A DNA stretch of 18,305 nucleotides. Origin: an uncultured Collinsella sp. GTDB taxonomy: Bacteria > Actinomycetota > Coriobacteriia > Coriobacteriales > Coriobacteriaceae. Below, piece by piece: positions 1-7,088 of the stretch. The stretch is from the NCBI GenBank assembly GCA_900547025.1, contig UREZ01000033.1, positions 1 through 18,305 of the forward strand, given 5' to 3'. How positions within the stretch are numbered: position 1 is the first letter of the stretch; every line of letters starts with the position of its first letter. The position numbers and the translations under genes are program-made. The notes below the pieces were generated by a model. The model worked only from the letters and a program-made list of their open reading frames with translations, ran no database searches and was not told the DNA's origin.

Positions 1-1
1 A

Positions 2-178
2 GGTCAGCGCCCTTTCGTTTCACGTCACCTTGTCTCAAATGCGACCCGCTCGCTGACTTATGCTCAACCTATGGCGTCATCTCGCCCCAAAAGGGCCTCC
101 CTCGCTCTGGCGGGTTTTCGCTGTCGGTACCAAAACATCGGTGTTGTCGAAGTAGTCATTGGGGACGTTCTTAAATGA
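2..178 (+). other. Open stretch without a recognised gene, possible 3' end of a gene remnant
   Basis: This stretch stays open in one plus frame from the window edge to a TGA at 176-178 and would end in the residues VVIGDVLK. It has no start in view and resembles no protein I recognise. Its last part lies in a 9-bp inverted repeat (152-160 with 174-182, loop of 13) with no T run after it. It may be the tail of a degraded gene or plain intergenic DNA; I favour non-coding. Confidence 0.2.
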
Positions 179-187
179 CTACATAGC

Positions 188-255
188 ATGAGAGTGGATA
201 ATCTCCCGGTTTGAGCCTGCATTCAAGCTCAGAGTGGGAGATTGTCCACTCTCAT
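188..255. repeat. Long intergenic palindrome (20-bp arms)
   Basis: Arms 188-207 and 236-255 are complementary over 20 bp with one mismatch, which becomes a U-G pair in plus-strand RNA. The 28-nt centre has a further inner stem (TGAGC at 212-216 with GCTCA at 227-231), so nearly the whole 68 nt folds into one hairpin. It lies about 40 bp beyond the pdxT stop, but no T run follows on either strand, so it is not a standard intrinsic terminator. It may be a dispersed palindromic repeat or an mRNA 3'-end stabiliser; a single copy is seen here. Confidence 0.7.
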
Positions 256-295
256 TTGTTATGTGTCCGAAAATCCACGCTCGTTTCTGCTCTTC

Positions 296-883
296 CTACA
301 TCTGAAGGAAGAGTTCGTGGAGGCGGGTGTCTTCGTCGAGTTCGGGGTGGAAGGTTACGCCGAGCTGGTTGCCCTGGCGCGCGGCGACGATACGGCTGTC
401 GACTTTCGCTAAGGCCTTTGCGTCGCCGTGGACCTCGACGATGCGGGGCGCGCGGATAAACGTCAGCGGCACCTCACCGTCGATGCCGGCTACCTGCCCC
501 TTGGCTCGAAAGCTGCCGAGCTGCCTGCCGTAGGCATTGCGCTCGACAAGTACATCCATGGTTGCCAGGCGCGGCGTCCCCTTATCGTCGTGGGCGGCAA
601 GGTCGCGCGCCAGCAGAATCAAGCCGGCGCAGGTGCCCAGGACGGGCATGCCTTCAGCGATACAGGCACGAAGCTCCTCGAGCATGCCCAACTCATCAAG
701 CAGCTTCCCTTGAACGGTAGACTCGCCGCCGGGAAGTACCAGACGGTCAAAGTCCTGCTTCAAATCAGTCGCCTGCCTCAGCTCAATACAATGTGCGCCC
801 AGCTCGGATAGCCTTGCCTCGTGCTCGGCAAAAGCACCTTGGACCGCCAGCACGGCGACTGTCTGGTCTGCGTAATCGCTCAT
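296..883 (-). CDS. pdxT: Pyridoxal 5'-phosphate synthase glutaminase subunit PdxT
   Basis: This is the glutaminase subunit of DXP-independent PLP synthase. It hydrolyses glutamine and channels ammonia to PdxS in a cytosolic complex of twelve PdxS and up to twelve PdxT subunits. The 195 residues match the family length. Visible class-I-type glutaminase motifs are PGGES (51-55), the nucleophile Cys85 in GTCAG, and the His179/Glu181 pair in FHPEL. A ribosome-binding site (AAAGGA) precedes the ATG. It starts 20 bp after the pdxS stop on the same strand, so the two form an operon. No canonical terminator follows; a long hairpin lies at 188-255. Identification is firm. Confidence 0.97.
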   Translation of the reverse strand: MSDYADQTVAVLAVQGAFAEHEARLSELGAHCIELRQATDLKQDFDRLVLPGGESTVQGKLLDELGMLEELRACIAEGMPVLGTCAGLILLARDLAAHDDKGTPRLATMDVLVERNAYGRQLGSFRAKGQVAGIDGEVPLTFIRAPRIVEVHGDAKALAKVDSRIVAARQGNQLGVTFHPELDEDTRLHELFLQM

Positions 884-903
884 GTGCGATCCTTTCTGCT
901 GGA

Positions 904-1794
904 CTAGCGCCCGCGCTCCTCCATGATGATCTCGATCTCGTCGGCGTTGATGCCGACCATGGCCTCGCCCAGGTCCTCAGAAAGCTCGGCGATGAGCTTG
1001 GCATCGGTGAAGTTTGCCACGGCCTTGACGATGGCGGCTGCGCGCTTGGCGGGGTCGCCGCTCTTAAAGATGCCCGAGCCGACAAAGACGCCTTCGGCGC
1101 CCAGCTGCATCATCAGCGCGGCGTCGGCGGGGGTCGCTACGCCGCCGGCGGCAAAGTTCACGACGGGAAGCTTTCCCGTGGCATGGACCTCGCGCACCAG
1201 CTCGACCGGAACCTGCAGTTGCTTGGCTGCCTCAAAGAGCTCGTCGTCGCGCAGGGCAACAACGTCGCGGATCTGCTTTTGGATTTTGCGCATGTGACGC
1301 ACGGCCTGGACGACGTCGCCCGTACCCGGCTCACCCTTGGTGCGAATCATAGTGGCGCCCTCGGCAACACGGCGCAGCGCCTCGCCCAGATCGCGGGCGC
1401 CGCAGACAAATGGCACGTCAAACTGGGTCTTGTCGATGTGATAGACGTCATCGGCAGGGGAGAGAACCTCGGACTCGTCGATGTAATCGATCTCGATGGC
1501 CTGCAGGACCTGCGCCTCGACAATGTGACCGATGCGGCACTTGGCCATGACGGGGATGGAGACGGCCTCTTGGATGCCCTTGATCATCTTGGGGTCGCTC
1601 ATGCGCGAGACGCCGCCTGCGGCGCGGATGTCGGCCGGGATGCGCTCGAGTGCCATGACGGCGCAGGCGCCTGCCTCCTCGGCGATACGTGCCTGCTCGG
1701 GCGTGGTGACGTCCATGATGACGCCGCCCTTGAGCATCTGCGCGAGTTCGCGATTGAGTTTGACGCGATCGGCCTTGCTGGTCTGTTCTGCCAT
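904..1794 (-). CDS. pdxS: Pyridoxal 5'-phosphate synthase lyase subunit PdxS
   Basis: This is the synthase subunit that builds PLP from ribose 5-phosphate, glyceraldehyde 3-phosphate and ammonia supplied by PdxT. The TIM-barrel protein is 296 residues from the chosen start. Asp28 in MDVTTPEQ, Lys85 in MAKCRIGH and Lys153 in RTKGEPGTG match the conserved catalytic aspartate and two lysines of the family. An in-frame ATG 42 bases further upstream (1836) would add 14 residues, but the start at 1794 has a good ribosome-binding site (AAGGGAG) and gives the usual N-terminus. It is first in the pdxST operon and divergent from the pdxR-like regulator, the classic arrangement for PLP-responsive control. 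Confidence 0.97.
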   Translation of the reverse strand: MAEQTSKADRVKLNRELAQMLKGGVIMDVTTPEQARIAEEAGACAVMALERIPADIRAAGGVSRMSDPKMIKGIQEAVSIPVMAKCRIGHIVEAQVLQAIEIDYIDESEVLSPADDVYHIDKTQFDVPFVCGARDLGEALRRVAEGATMIRTKGEPGTGDVVQAVRHMRKIQKQIRDVVALRDDELFEAAKQLQVPVELVREVHATGKLPVVNFAAGGVATPADAALMMQLGAEGVFVGSGIFKSGDPAKRAAAIVKAVANFTDAKLIAELSEDLGEAMVGINADEIEIIMEERGR

Positions 1795-1884
1795 GGTTGC
1801 TCCCTTGGTTGGCATGTGCATTGCTTGACGGAACATCCTATCGGGGAGCTGGGTATGGCAAAATACTCAGTTTTCGAGATAATA

Positions 1885-1928
1885 ATAAGGTCAGCCTAAT
1901 ACCAGATTGAACAGCTCGATAAGGTCAG
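1885..1928. promoter_or_regulatory. Candidate PdxR operator: two direct copies of ATAAGGTCAG
   Basis: The 10-mer ATAAGGTCAG occurs at 1885-1894 and again at 1919-1928, 34 bp apart start to start, in the spacer between pdxS and the divergent MocR-type gene. Known PdxR proteins bind direct repeats in such spacers and respond to PLP. The downstream copy ends just before the ribosome-binding site of the regulator gene, so binding could also repress the regulator itself. The repeat is seen directly; the role is inferred. Confidence 0.55.
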
Positions 1929-1939
1929 GTGGCAAACTC

Positions 1940-3379
1940 ATGCTTGACTACAATTTGGAAAAACGCGGCGAAGCATCGCTTTATGAGTATGTTTACCAGC
2001 AAATTCGAGATGATATTGTTGCTGGACGTATTGCGGCGGGGGAGCATCTTCCGTCTAAGCGCGCCTTTGCCAGTCATCTGGGAATCAGTGTCATTACCAT
2101 CGAGAATGCATATAGCCAGTTACTTGCCGAGGGCTATATTTGCTCAATGCCGCGTCGTGGCTACTACGCTTGCAAGCTTCCGGATGCACCGGTTTTGCCT
2201 TTGGCTTCGCAGGGCATCGACCGAGATACCGTCTCTGTGGGCCTCAGCGCGCATGATGTCAACGGACAGGTCGAGCTGTTCGATGCACTTTCTCCTTCCG
2301 CTTTGGAGGCGGCGCGGCTTTGGCAAAGCGCACTACGGGCGACGCTGGCATCCGAAGATGAGCGCGAAATCTTTTCGCCCGCACCGGCGCAGGGCACCGC
2401 TCGGCTGCGACGCGCAATTGCTCACCATCTGCGTGGGACAAGGGGCATGAATGTCGACCCCAACAACATTGTTATCGGTGCAGGCGCCCAGCTGCTCGAT
2501 ACCATGTTGGTTCAGTTGCTTGGAGCCGACAAGGTGTATGCCGTTGAGGACCCGGGCTATTTGCGTCTGACGCGTATCTATCAGGCTATGGGCTGCAAAG
2601 TTCGACATATCCCGTTGGATGACGAGGGCGTGGACTTGAGCACTCTGCAGAAAAGCGGGACCGATGTCCTTCACCTGATGCCGTCCCATCAGTATCCGAC
2701 CGGCCTTGTGACGAGCATTGCGCGTCGCTATGCGCTTCTGAGCTGGGCCGCCGAGCGACCAGGTCGGTATCTCATCGAAGATGACTTTGATTGTGAGTTT
2801 CGCCTTGCCGGGAAGCCGATTCCCGCGCTCGCATCGATCGATGCCGCCCAGTCGGTTATCTACACCAACACGTTTTCGAAGAGCCTTTCATCGGCGTTGC
2901 GTTTGGCGTATATGGTGTTGCCCGATGAGCTAATGGAGCGGTTTAGGCGCAACCTTGGTTTCTACGCCTCGTCGGTGAGCTCTGTTGACCAGGTCGCTTT
3001 GGCTCGTTTGCTGGAATCGGGTGATTACGAGCGACATGTGAACCGCGTGCGCGTTCGTGCTCGCGAGGCGCGTGATGGCCTGGCGGCGCTTGTACGGAAG
3101 GCATTTCCGGCAGGGGAAGTCTCGATCGAACACGCAGACGCGGGCCTTTACTGCACCGTGGTTGCGGAGCGTGGAACGGGCGGAAGCACTTTTGCACGGG
3201 CCCTCACGCGCTCGAGTATCCCTTTTGTCGATATCAGTGACTGTTATTGGTGTGCCGATGGCGCATCTGTCCCTAAAAACTCAACTCAAATTCTTGTCCA
3301 GTATGACGATTTGAGTCCAAAAATGCTTAATACCTTGGAATTGCAGCTAATGGGGGTGCTCTGCAACCTAAGTGAGTAG
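1940..3379 (+). CDS. pdxR: MocR/PdxR-type GntR-family regulator with aminotransferase-like domain
   Basis: This is a probable PLP-sensing transcriptional regulator of pdxST. The N-terminal ~75 residues form a GntR-type winged helix (LPSKRAFASHLGIS, then ENAYSQLLAEGY). A linker leads into a fold-type-I aminotransferase-like domain. That domain has the EDDFDCEFR motif and NTFSKSLSS, whose lysine (residue 314 from this start) should hold PLP. The ATG at 1940 is chosen because AGGTGG lies 7 nt upstream; a TTG at 1907 would add 11 residues without such a site. The length of 479 residues is normal for MocR proteins. The divergent pdxST operon supports PdxR over other MocR roles. Oddity: the final residues LSE and the stop codon are encoded inside repeat copy A, so the native C-terminus may have been replaced. 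Confidence 0.88.
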   Translation: MLDYNLEKRGEASLYEYVYQQIRDDIVAGRIAAGEHLPSKRAFASHLGISVITIENAYSQLLAEGYICSMPRRGYYACKLPDAPVLPLASQGIDRDTVSVGLSAHDVNGQVELFDALSPSALEAARLWQSALRATLASEDEREIFSPAPAQGTARLRRAIAHHLRGTRGMNVDPNNIVIGAGAQLLDTMLVQLLGADKVYAVEDPGYLRLTRIYQAMGCKVRHIPLDDEGVDLSTLQKSGTDVLHLMPSHQYPTGLVTSIARRYALLSWAAERPGRYLIEDDFDCEFRLAGKPIPALASIDAAQSVIYTNTFSKSLSSALRLAYMVLPDELMERFRRNLGFYASSVSSVDQVALARLLESGDYERHVNRVRVRAREARDGLAALVRKAFPAGEVSIEHADAGLYCTVVAERGTGGSTFARALTRSSIPFVDISDCYWCADGASVPKNSTQILVQYDDLSPKMLNTLELQLMGVLCNLSE

Positions 3380-3488
3380 ACTTTTAGCACTTTGGCGACC
3401 AGGCAGTTTTGTAACAAGTTATCTACCTGCGGTTTTGAAAAGCAGGAAGACCGGCCTGCTCGGAATGTTCAAAAAAGTCTACTCACTT
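3368..3488. repeat. Repeat copy A (~121 bp, inverted ends)
   Basis: The left end CTAAGTGAGTAGACTTTT (3368-3385) and the right end AAAAAGTCTACTCACTT are inverted copies of each other, matching over 16 bp or more. The interior (GCACTTTGGCGACCAGGC, then CAAG and TACCTGC) is shared with copy B at 4789-4911 in the same orientation, and in part with copy C at 18198. The stop codon of the pdxR-like gene is the TAG at 3377-3379, inside the left end. It could be a MITE-like element, a recombination site of a cassette, or a long terminator hairpin. The right end lacks a T run, which speaks against a terminator for this copy. Confidence 0.8.
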
Positions 3489-3671
3489 GCCGCGTAAAGC
3501 TTCTGCATGAGAAAAAAATGGGGTTTTCAACAGGGCTTCGTCCAGCTCTTGGCAAGCTTTTGGCCAGTTGGGGAGGGCTGTTGAAAACTTTGCAGTCCGT
3601 TCGGCGCCATTTTTGGTGCGTTCGCGCCAATGCGTGACTGACTGGGTTGAAATTCGTGTTTTCCTGTGCCT
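3489..3671. other. Spacer between repeat A and the broken nuclease-like gene, with an 11-bp inverted repeat
   Basis: No gene is visible. GTTTTCAACAG (3523-3533) and CTGTTGAAAAC (3578-3588) form a perfect 11-bp inverted repeat around a 44-nt loop, just after an A7 run. I see no convincing promoter and no ribosome-binding site ahead of the gene that follows. Confidence 0.5.
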
Positions 3672-4800
3672 ATGAAGGATCTACTTTGTGACATATCGGC
3701 TTTTAGGTACTGGCGTTTGCCTCCTCAAGTCCGCGCTTTGTGTCCGCCGCTTCCACGACCGGAAGAAGACCGGCAGCGATATGATCTCGCCCGCAACCCG
3801 ACGGCTGCGGTCGCGCTCGGTTTTCCGTTGTATACATTGGTTCGGACGAGAAACAAACGGACTTGTCCTGCCAGCATTAGGCAGCGGCTGTTTCTTGGTG
3901 AGCTCCCCAGGGAATCCGTGCTGGAAACGGAGCATGGGTTTTTTGGTTACATCTCCTCTACTGACGACATTCATCATGTCGCGGCATCTGACGGATCTTC
4001 AGCTTCTTTTGGTATTGGCGGAGATGTGTGGCTTGTTTGCGGTGTGTGCCCTGCCGGCGGCACTTGAGGCGGAGCTTTCGCGTGCAATTGATTCGGGCGC
4101 GATTTCGACAACGTTCGGTTGGGTGCGCTGCCCGTCCGAGGACGGCATCGCCTCAAATTTATGGCGTCGAGACGCTTTGGTTTTGGGCGGAGACCTTGAC
4201 CGTTTTTGTTCAGATGTTTGCGGGATGCGTTGCGGCAATAGATTTATGGCGGTATCGCAACTCGTTCCATTGGGTGCCGCGTCGCCTTTTGAGGTCGAGG
4301 CGTATTTGTTGCTTGGACTGCCGCGAGCCCTGGGAGGCGAAGGTTTTTGCGGCATAGAGCTTAATGTTGAAGTGATGCTAAACACAAGTGCTCGAGCGAT
4401 TGTGGAAAAGTCCCGTGTATATATCGACCTACTTCTTTCTTCGCCGGACGGCAGGCGACAGGTGGCCATTGAATGTCAGGGAAAGGCCTCGCACGGACGC
4501 GCAGGGGATGGCTTGCGTGACGCTGACCGCATGACGGCCCTTCAGGCCATGGGCTACGATGTACTTCTCCTGACACACAGACAGATATCCGATGAGGATA
4601 GATTCCGCGCGATCGTTAAGGCCATATGCAGGATGCTCGATGCTGAATATCGTGATAAAAGCTCGGATGAGCAAAGGGCTGAGACATTACTTCGATCTGA
4701 ACTATTCGTTGACTGGACAAAATTGGGAGTAATTGACGGAAAGATGCCCGTTAGACACAAAACAGCTCGATCGTGGACGGCTGCGGTTCTAAGTGAGTAG
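3672..4800 (+). pseudogene. Frameshifted AbiEi-like protein with PD-(D/E)XK-nuclease-like C-terminus
   Basis: Two plus-strand frames join into one protein of about 375 residues. The first frame starts at ATG 3672 (or GTG 3666) and reads KDLLCDISAFRYWRLPPQV and onward. From about 3945 the coding sense continues in the next frame (VTSPLLTTFIMSRHLTDLQ) to the stop at 4800. The break is at a T6 run (3939-3944); removing one T restores HGFLVTSP. The N-terminal part resembles AbiEi-type antitoxin or regulator proteins. The C-terminal part has IDLL, then AIECQGKASH, then LQAMGYDVLLLT, like Vsr/DUF559-type nuclease folds. No ribosome-binding site is seen. The last residues LSE and the stop come from repeat copy B. 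It may be dead, phase-variable, rescued by slippage, or a sequencing error. Domain calls are by eye. Confidence 0.65.
3939..3944 (+). other. T6 run at the reading-frame break
   Basis: GGG is followed by six T and GG. Upstream the coding sense is in the frame of ATG 3672; downstream it is one base further on. Five T would give a continuous frame. This is where a one-base insertion, polymerase slippage or a base-calling error is most likely. Confidence 0.7.
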
Positions 4801-4911
4801 ACTTTTGGCACTTTGGCGACCAGGCCGTTTTGAAACAAGTCATTTACCTGCGACTTTATAAAGCAATACGGATGGTCTGCTCGGCAAGTTCCAAAAAGTC
4901 TACTCACTTAG
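4789..4911. repeat. Repeat copy B (~123 bp, inverted ends)
   Basis: Same family and orientation as copy A, with an estimated 75-80% interior identity. The ends CTAAGTGAGTAGACTTTT and AAAAGTCTACTCACTTAG pair perfectly over 18 bp. The stop of the broken nuclease-like gene (TAG, 4798-4800) lies in the left end. Here the right end is followed by TTTTT (4912-4916), so this copy could also act as an intrinsic terminator on the plus strand, with a very long loop. Copies A and B are 1421 bp apart, start to start. Confidence 0.8.
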
Positions 4912-4977
4912 TTTTTGACGAGAAACCTATGCCGAAGGCGGTCCTATTTCAGGTAGTTAACAAGTTTGTGAGGCACG

Positions 4978-5007
4978 AAAAAGGCCCGAACCATGCGGTC
5001 CGGGCCT
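4978..5007 (-). terminator. Intrinsic terminator of the rubrerythrin gene
   Basis: On the minus strand a GC-rich stem (GGCCCG-ACC paired with GGT-CGGGCC around GCAT) is followed by TTTTT (plus-strand A run 4978-4982). It lies about 35 bp after the rubrerythrin stop. Confidence 0.88.
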
Positions 5008-5041
5008 CATCGAGCTAGAGGTTATGTCTCAGGTTGCTGGC

Positions 5042-5602
5042 TTAGCCGAAGTAGCGCTTGAGCAGGCCGGCGAAAGCCTTGCCGTGGCGAGCCTCGTCGC
5101 GAGCCATCTCGTGCACGGTATCGTGGATGGCATCGAGGCCAGCGGCCTTGGCGCGCTTGGCAAGATCGGTCTTGCCGGCGGTGGCGCCATTCTCGGCCTC
5201 AACGCGCATCTCGAGGTTCTTCTTGGTGGAGTCGGTCACGACCTCGCCCAGGAGCTCAGCGAACTTGGCGGCGTGCTCGGCCTCCTCGTGGGCAGCCTTC
5301 TCCCAGTACAGGCCGATCTCGGGATAACCCTCGCGATGGGCGACGCGAGCCATGGCCAGGTACATACCGACCTCGGAGCACTCGCCCTCAAAGTTGGCGC
5401 GCAGGTCGGCAACGATGTCCTCGGAGACGCCCTCCATCTTGGCGACGCCCACGACGTGCTCGGCAGCCCACTCGAGTTGGCCCTCCTCCTGCTTCAGGAA
5501 ACGAGAACCGGGAACGCCGCACTGGGGGCACTTGAAGTCCTCGGGCAGCTGGTCGCCGTCGAACTCTTCCACATAACCGCAAACGGGGCAAACAAACTTC
5601 AT
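5042..5602 (-). CDS. rbr: Reverse rubrerythrin (rubredoxin domain followed by di-iron domain)
   Basis: This is a probable NADH-linked peroxidase that detoxifies H2O2 (and perhaps O2) in an anaerobe, in the cytosol, using electrons from a partner flavoprotein not present here. The order is reversed relative to classic rubrerythrin. The N-terminal rubredoxin-like site has Cys5, Cys8, Cys25 and Cys28 (CPVCGY and CPQCG). It is followed by a four-helix di-iron domain with paired ExxH-type motifs: EEAEH (Glu107, His110) and DEARH (Glu170, His173). The ATG at 5602 has the site GAAAGGAT upstream and gives the usual 186 residues; upstream in-frame starts would add non-homologous sequence. It is single-gene, with its own terminator and a likely promoter at 5687-5714. 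Confidence 0.93.
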   Translation of the reverse strand: MKFVCPVCGYVEEFDGDQLPEDFKCPQCGVPGSRFLKQEEGQLEWAAEHVVGVAKMEGVSEDIVADLRANFEGECSEVGMYLAMARVAHREGYPEIGLYWEKAAHEEAEHAAKFAELLGEVVTDSTKKNLEMRVEAENGATAGKTDLAKRAKAAGLDAIHDTVHEMARDEARHGKAFAGLLKRYFG

Positions 5603-5638
5603 GATTCGATCCTTTCGATCGATGGCGATTGTGCGCTC

Positions 5639-5667
5639 GTCCGGTCCCGTAAGGGCCCTCTCCGGAC
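5639..5667. other. Inverted repeat in the rubrerythrin leader
   Basis: GTCCGG (5639-5644) pairs with CCGGAC (5662-5667), with further pairing possible between GGTCCC and GGGCCC inside. It lies between the likely promoter and the ribosome-binding site of the rubrerythrin gene, so it would be in the mRNA leader. Its role is unknown. Confidence 0.4.
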
Positions 5668-5686
5668 GTGCGTCTTGACGAGTTCT

Positions 5687-5714
5687 ATTATCCATAAATG
5701 CAACCAAATGTGAA
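5687..5714 (-). promoter_or_regulatory. Probable sigma-70-type promoter of the rubrerythrin gene
   Basis: Read on the minus strand, TTCACA (-35, plus 5709-5714) and GATAAT (-10, plus 5687-5692) are separated by 16 bp and each match the consensus at five of six bases. The leader would be about 80 nt. No clear PerR or Rex box is recognised nearby. Confidence 0.55.
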
Positions 5715-5760
5715 GCCTATTAGGAATGATTTTTAATAAAACAATTTCGAGATATGAAGA

Positions 5761-5840
5761 TGTTGATTGATTAACGATTGGGAGGCCGTCTGCGATTTTT
5801 GCTGAGTACAATCGGGCGAGCAAATGTTGACCTATCAACA
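5761..5840. promoter_or_regulatory. Two operator-like palindromes around the alcohol dehydrogenase promoter
   Basis: TGTTGA-CCTA-TCAACA (5825-5840) is a perfect 6-4-6 palindrome 3 bp before the ribosome-binding site. TGTTGA-TTGA-TTAACG (5761-5776) has the same left half and spacing with a degenerate right half, 64 bp upstream. A possible -10 element TACAAT (5807-5812) lies between them; I see no good -35. The arrangement suggests a dimeric regulator acting on the dehydrogenase operon. The regulator is not in the window. Confidence 0.45.
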
Positions 5841-5858
5841 AATGAAGGAGTTTCCTTT

Positions 5859-7079
5859 ATGCATCTAGCCCGTCGTGCCTGGTGCCGAACATATCAGACG
5901 GTTTTTCGCATTGCATTGCCGATCCTGCCCTATACCGAGCCGCGCATTCTGGAGCATGCCGAGGATGTGCCCGCGGTGCTTCAAAAGCGCTCGATCCAGA
6001 AGGTCCTTATCGTGACAGACCCTGGTATTGCACGTTTGGGACTCACGGCATCACTCGAGCGTGCGCTTACGGCTCAGGGGATTGGCGTTACGGTCTATGC
6101 CGAAACGCGTGCGAACCCCACGGTCTCGAATGTGGAGGAGGCGGCGTCCCTGTATCGAGAGCGCGCCTGCCAGGCCATTATCGGTTTTGGCGGAGGATCA
6201 GCCATGGACTGCGCCAAGGGCGTGGGCGCACGCATTGCGCAGCCAAGCAAGCCCATCAACAAGATGCGCGGGCTGCTGCGGATTCATCGTCGTCTGCCGC
6301 TGCTCATCGCCGTTCCCACCACGGCGGGCACGGGAAGCGAGGTCACGCTTGCGGCGGTAATTACCGATGACGAGACGCACTACAAGTATCCCATTAACGA
6401 CTTTGTGCTTATCCCGCGCTTTGCGGCGCACGACCCCGAGTTTACGCGCGGTCTGCCCGCCTCCATTACGGGGCAGACGGGCATGGACGCCCTGACGCAT
6501 GCCGTCGAGGCGTTTATCGGGCGAAGCACCACGCCCTATACGCGCAAGATGGCGCGACAGGCGGTGCAGCTCATCCACGACAATTTGCTCGAGGCCTATG
6601 AGCATGGCGACGACATGCGTGCGCGTCGCAATATGCTTTCGGCGGCGTATAAGGCGGGAGTTGCCTTTACGCGCTCCTATGTTGGATACGTTCATGCCAT
6701 CGCGCACAGTCTAGGCGGCCGATACGGAATTCCGCACGGTTTGGCCAACGCGATCATCCTGCCGCACATGCTTCGCGCTTATGGTGACGCCGCCGCCCCC
6801 AAGCTTGCCGATCTTGCTCGCATGGCGGGCATTGCGCCGGCTACCGCGCAGGACAGTCTTGCGGCCGAGGCCTTTATCGATTGGGTCGACCGCATGAACG
6901 AGGCCCTGGGAATCCCCAAATATGTCTCGGGTATTCGCCGCTCCGATATTCCGCAAATGGCGGCCCATGCCGATGCCGAGGCCAATCCCCTGTACCCCGT
7001 TCCACTTTTGATGGACCGCTCGGAGCTCGAGCATATGTACGAGGTCGTCGCGGGTGGTATGTTTGAGGACGAGAACTAG
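5859..7079 (+). CDS. Iron-containing (group III) alcohol dehydrogenase
   Basis: This cytosolic NAD(P)H-dependent oxidoreductase converts aldehydes and alcohols in fermentation. Its 406 residues fit the family. The nucleotide-binding motif GGGSAMDCAKG (111-121) and the signature PTTAGTGSE (153-161) are present. The metal ligands are all there: Asp210 and His214 in MDALTH, His279 in VHAIAH, and His293 in IPHGLAN. The last two have the 14-residue spacing known from FucO. The ATG at 5859 is chosen for GAAGGAG 8 nt upstream; further upstream codons are poor. The next gene starts 10 bp after the stop, with its ribosome-binding site touching that stop, so the two dehydrogenases are co-transcribed and probably share an aldehyde intermediate. 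The substrate cannot be told from sequence. Confidence 0.92.
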   Translation: MHLARRAWCRTYQTVFRIALPILPYTEPRILEHAEDVPAVLQKRSIQKVLIVTDPGIARLGLTASLERALTAQGIGVTVYAETRANPTVSNVEEAASLYRERACQAIIGFGGGSAMDCAKGVGARIAQPSKPINKMRGLLRIHRRLPLLIAVPTTAGTGSEVTLAAVITDDETHYKYPINDFVLIPRFAAHDPEFTRGLPASITGQTGMDALTHAVEAFIGRSTTPYTRKMARQAVQLIHDNLLEAYEHGDDMRARRNMLSAAYKAGVAFTRSYVGYVHAIAHSLGGRYGIPHGLANAIILPHMLRAYGDAAAPKLADLARMAGIAPATAQDSLAAEAFIDWVDRMNEALGIPKYVSGIRRSDIPQMAAHADAEANPLYPVPLLMDRSELEHMYEVVAGGMFEDEN

Positions 7080-7088
7080 GAGGGTGCC

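Noticed and set aside
793..1899. Long plus-strand open frame opposite pdxS
   Set aside because: It mirrors the codon structure of pdxS and pdxT on the other strand, is repetitive in composition and has no family motif; a shadow frame of a GC-rich gene.
3688..3936. N-terminal part of the second frame of the broken gene (starting MTYRLLGTG)
   Set aside because: This part is Arg/Cys/Ser-rich and unlike the family, whereas the overlapping frame from 3672 reads sensibly; only the portion after the T6 run is real.
3368..4911. Integron attC sites
   Set aside because: The repeats resemble attC in size and position, but the ends do not match the RYYYAAC/GTTRRRY cores and no integrase is present in the window.
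3368..4911. CRISPR array
   Set aside because: Only two widely spaced, long diverged repeats; no regular spacers and no cas genes.
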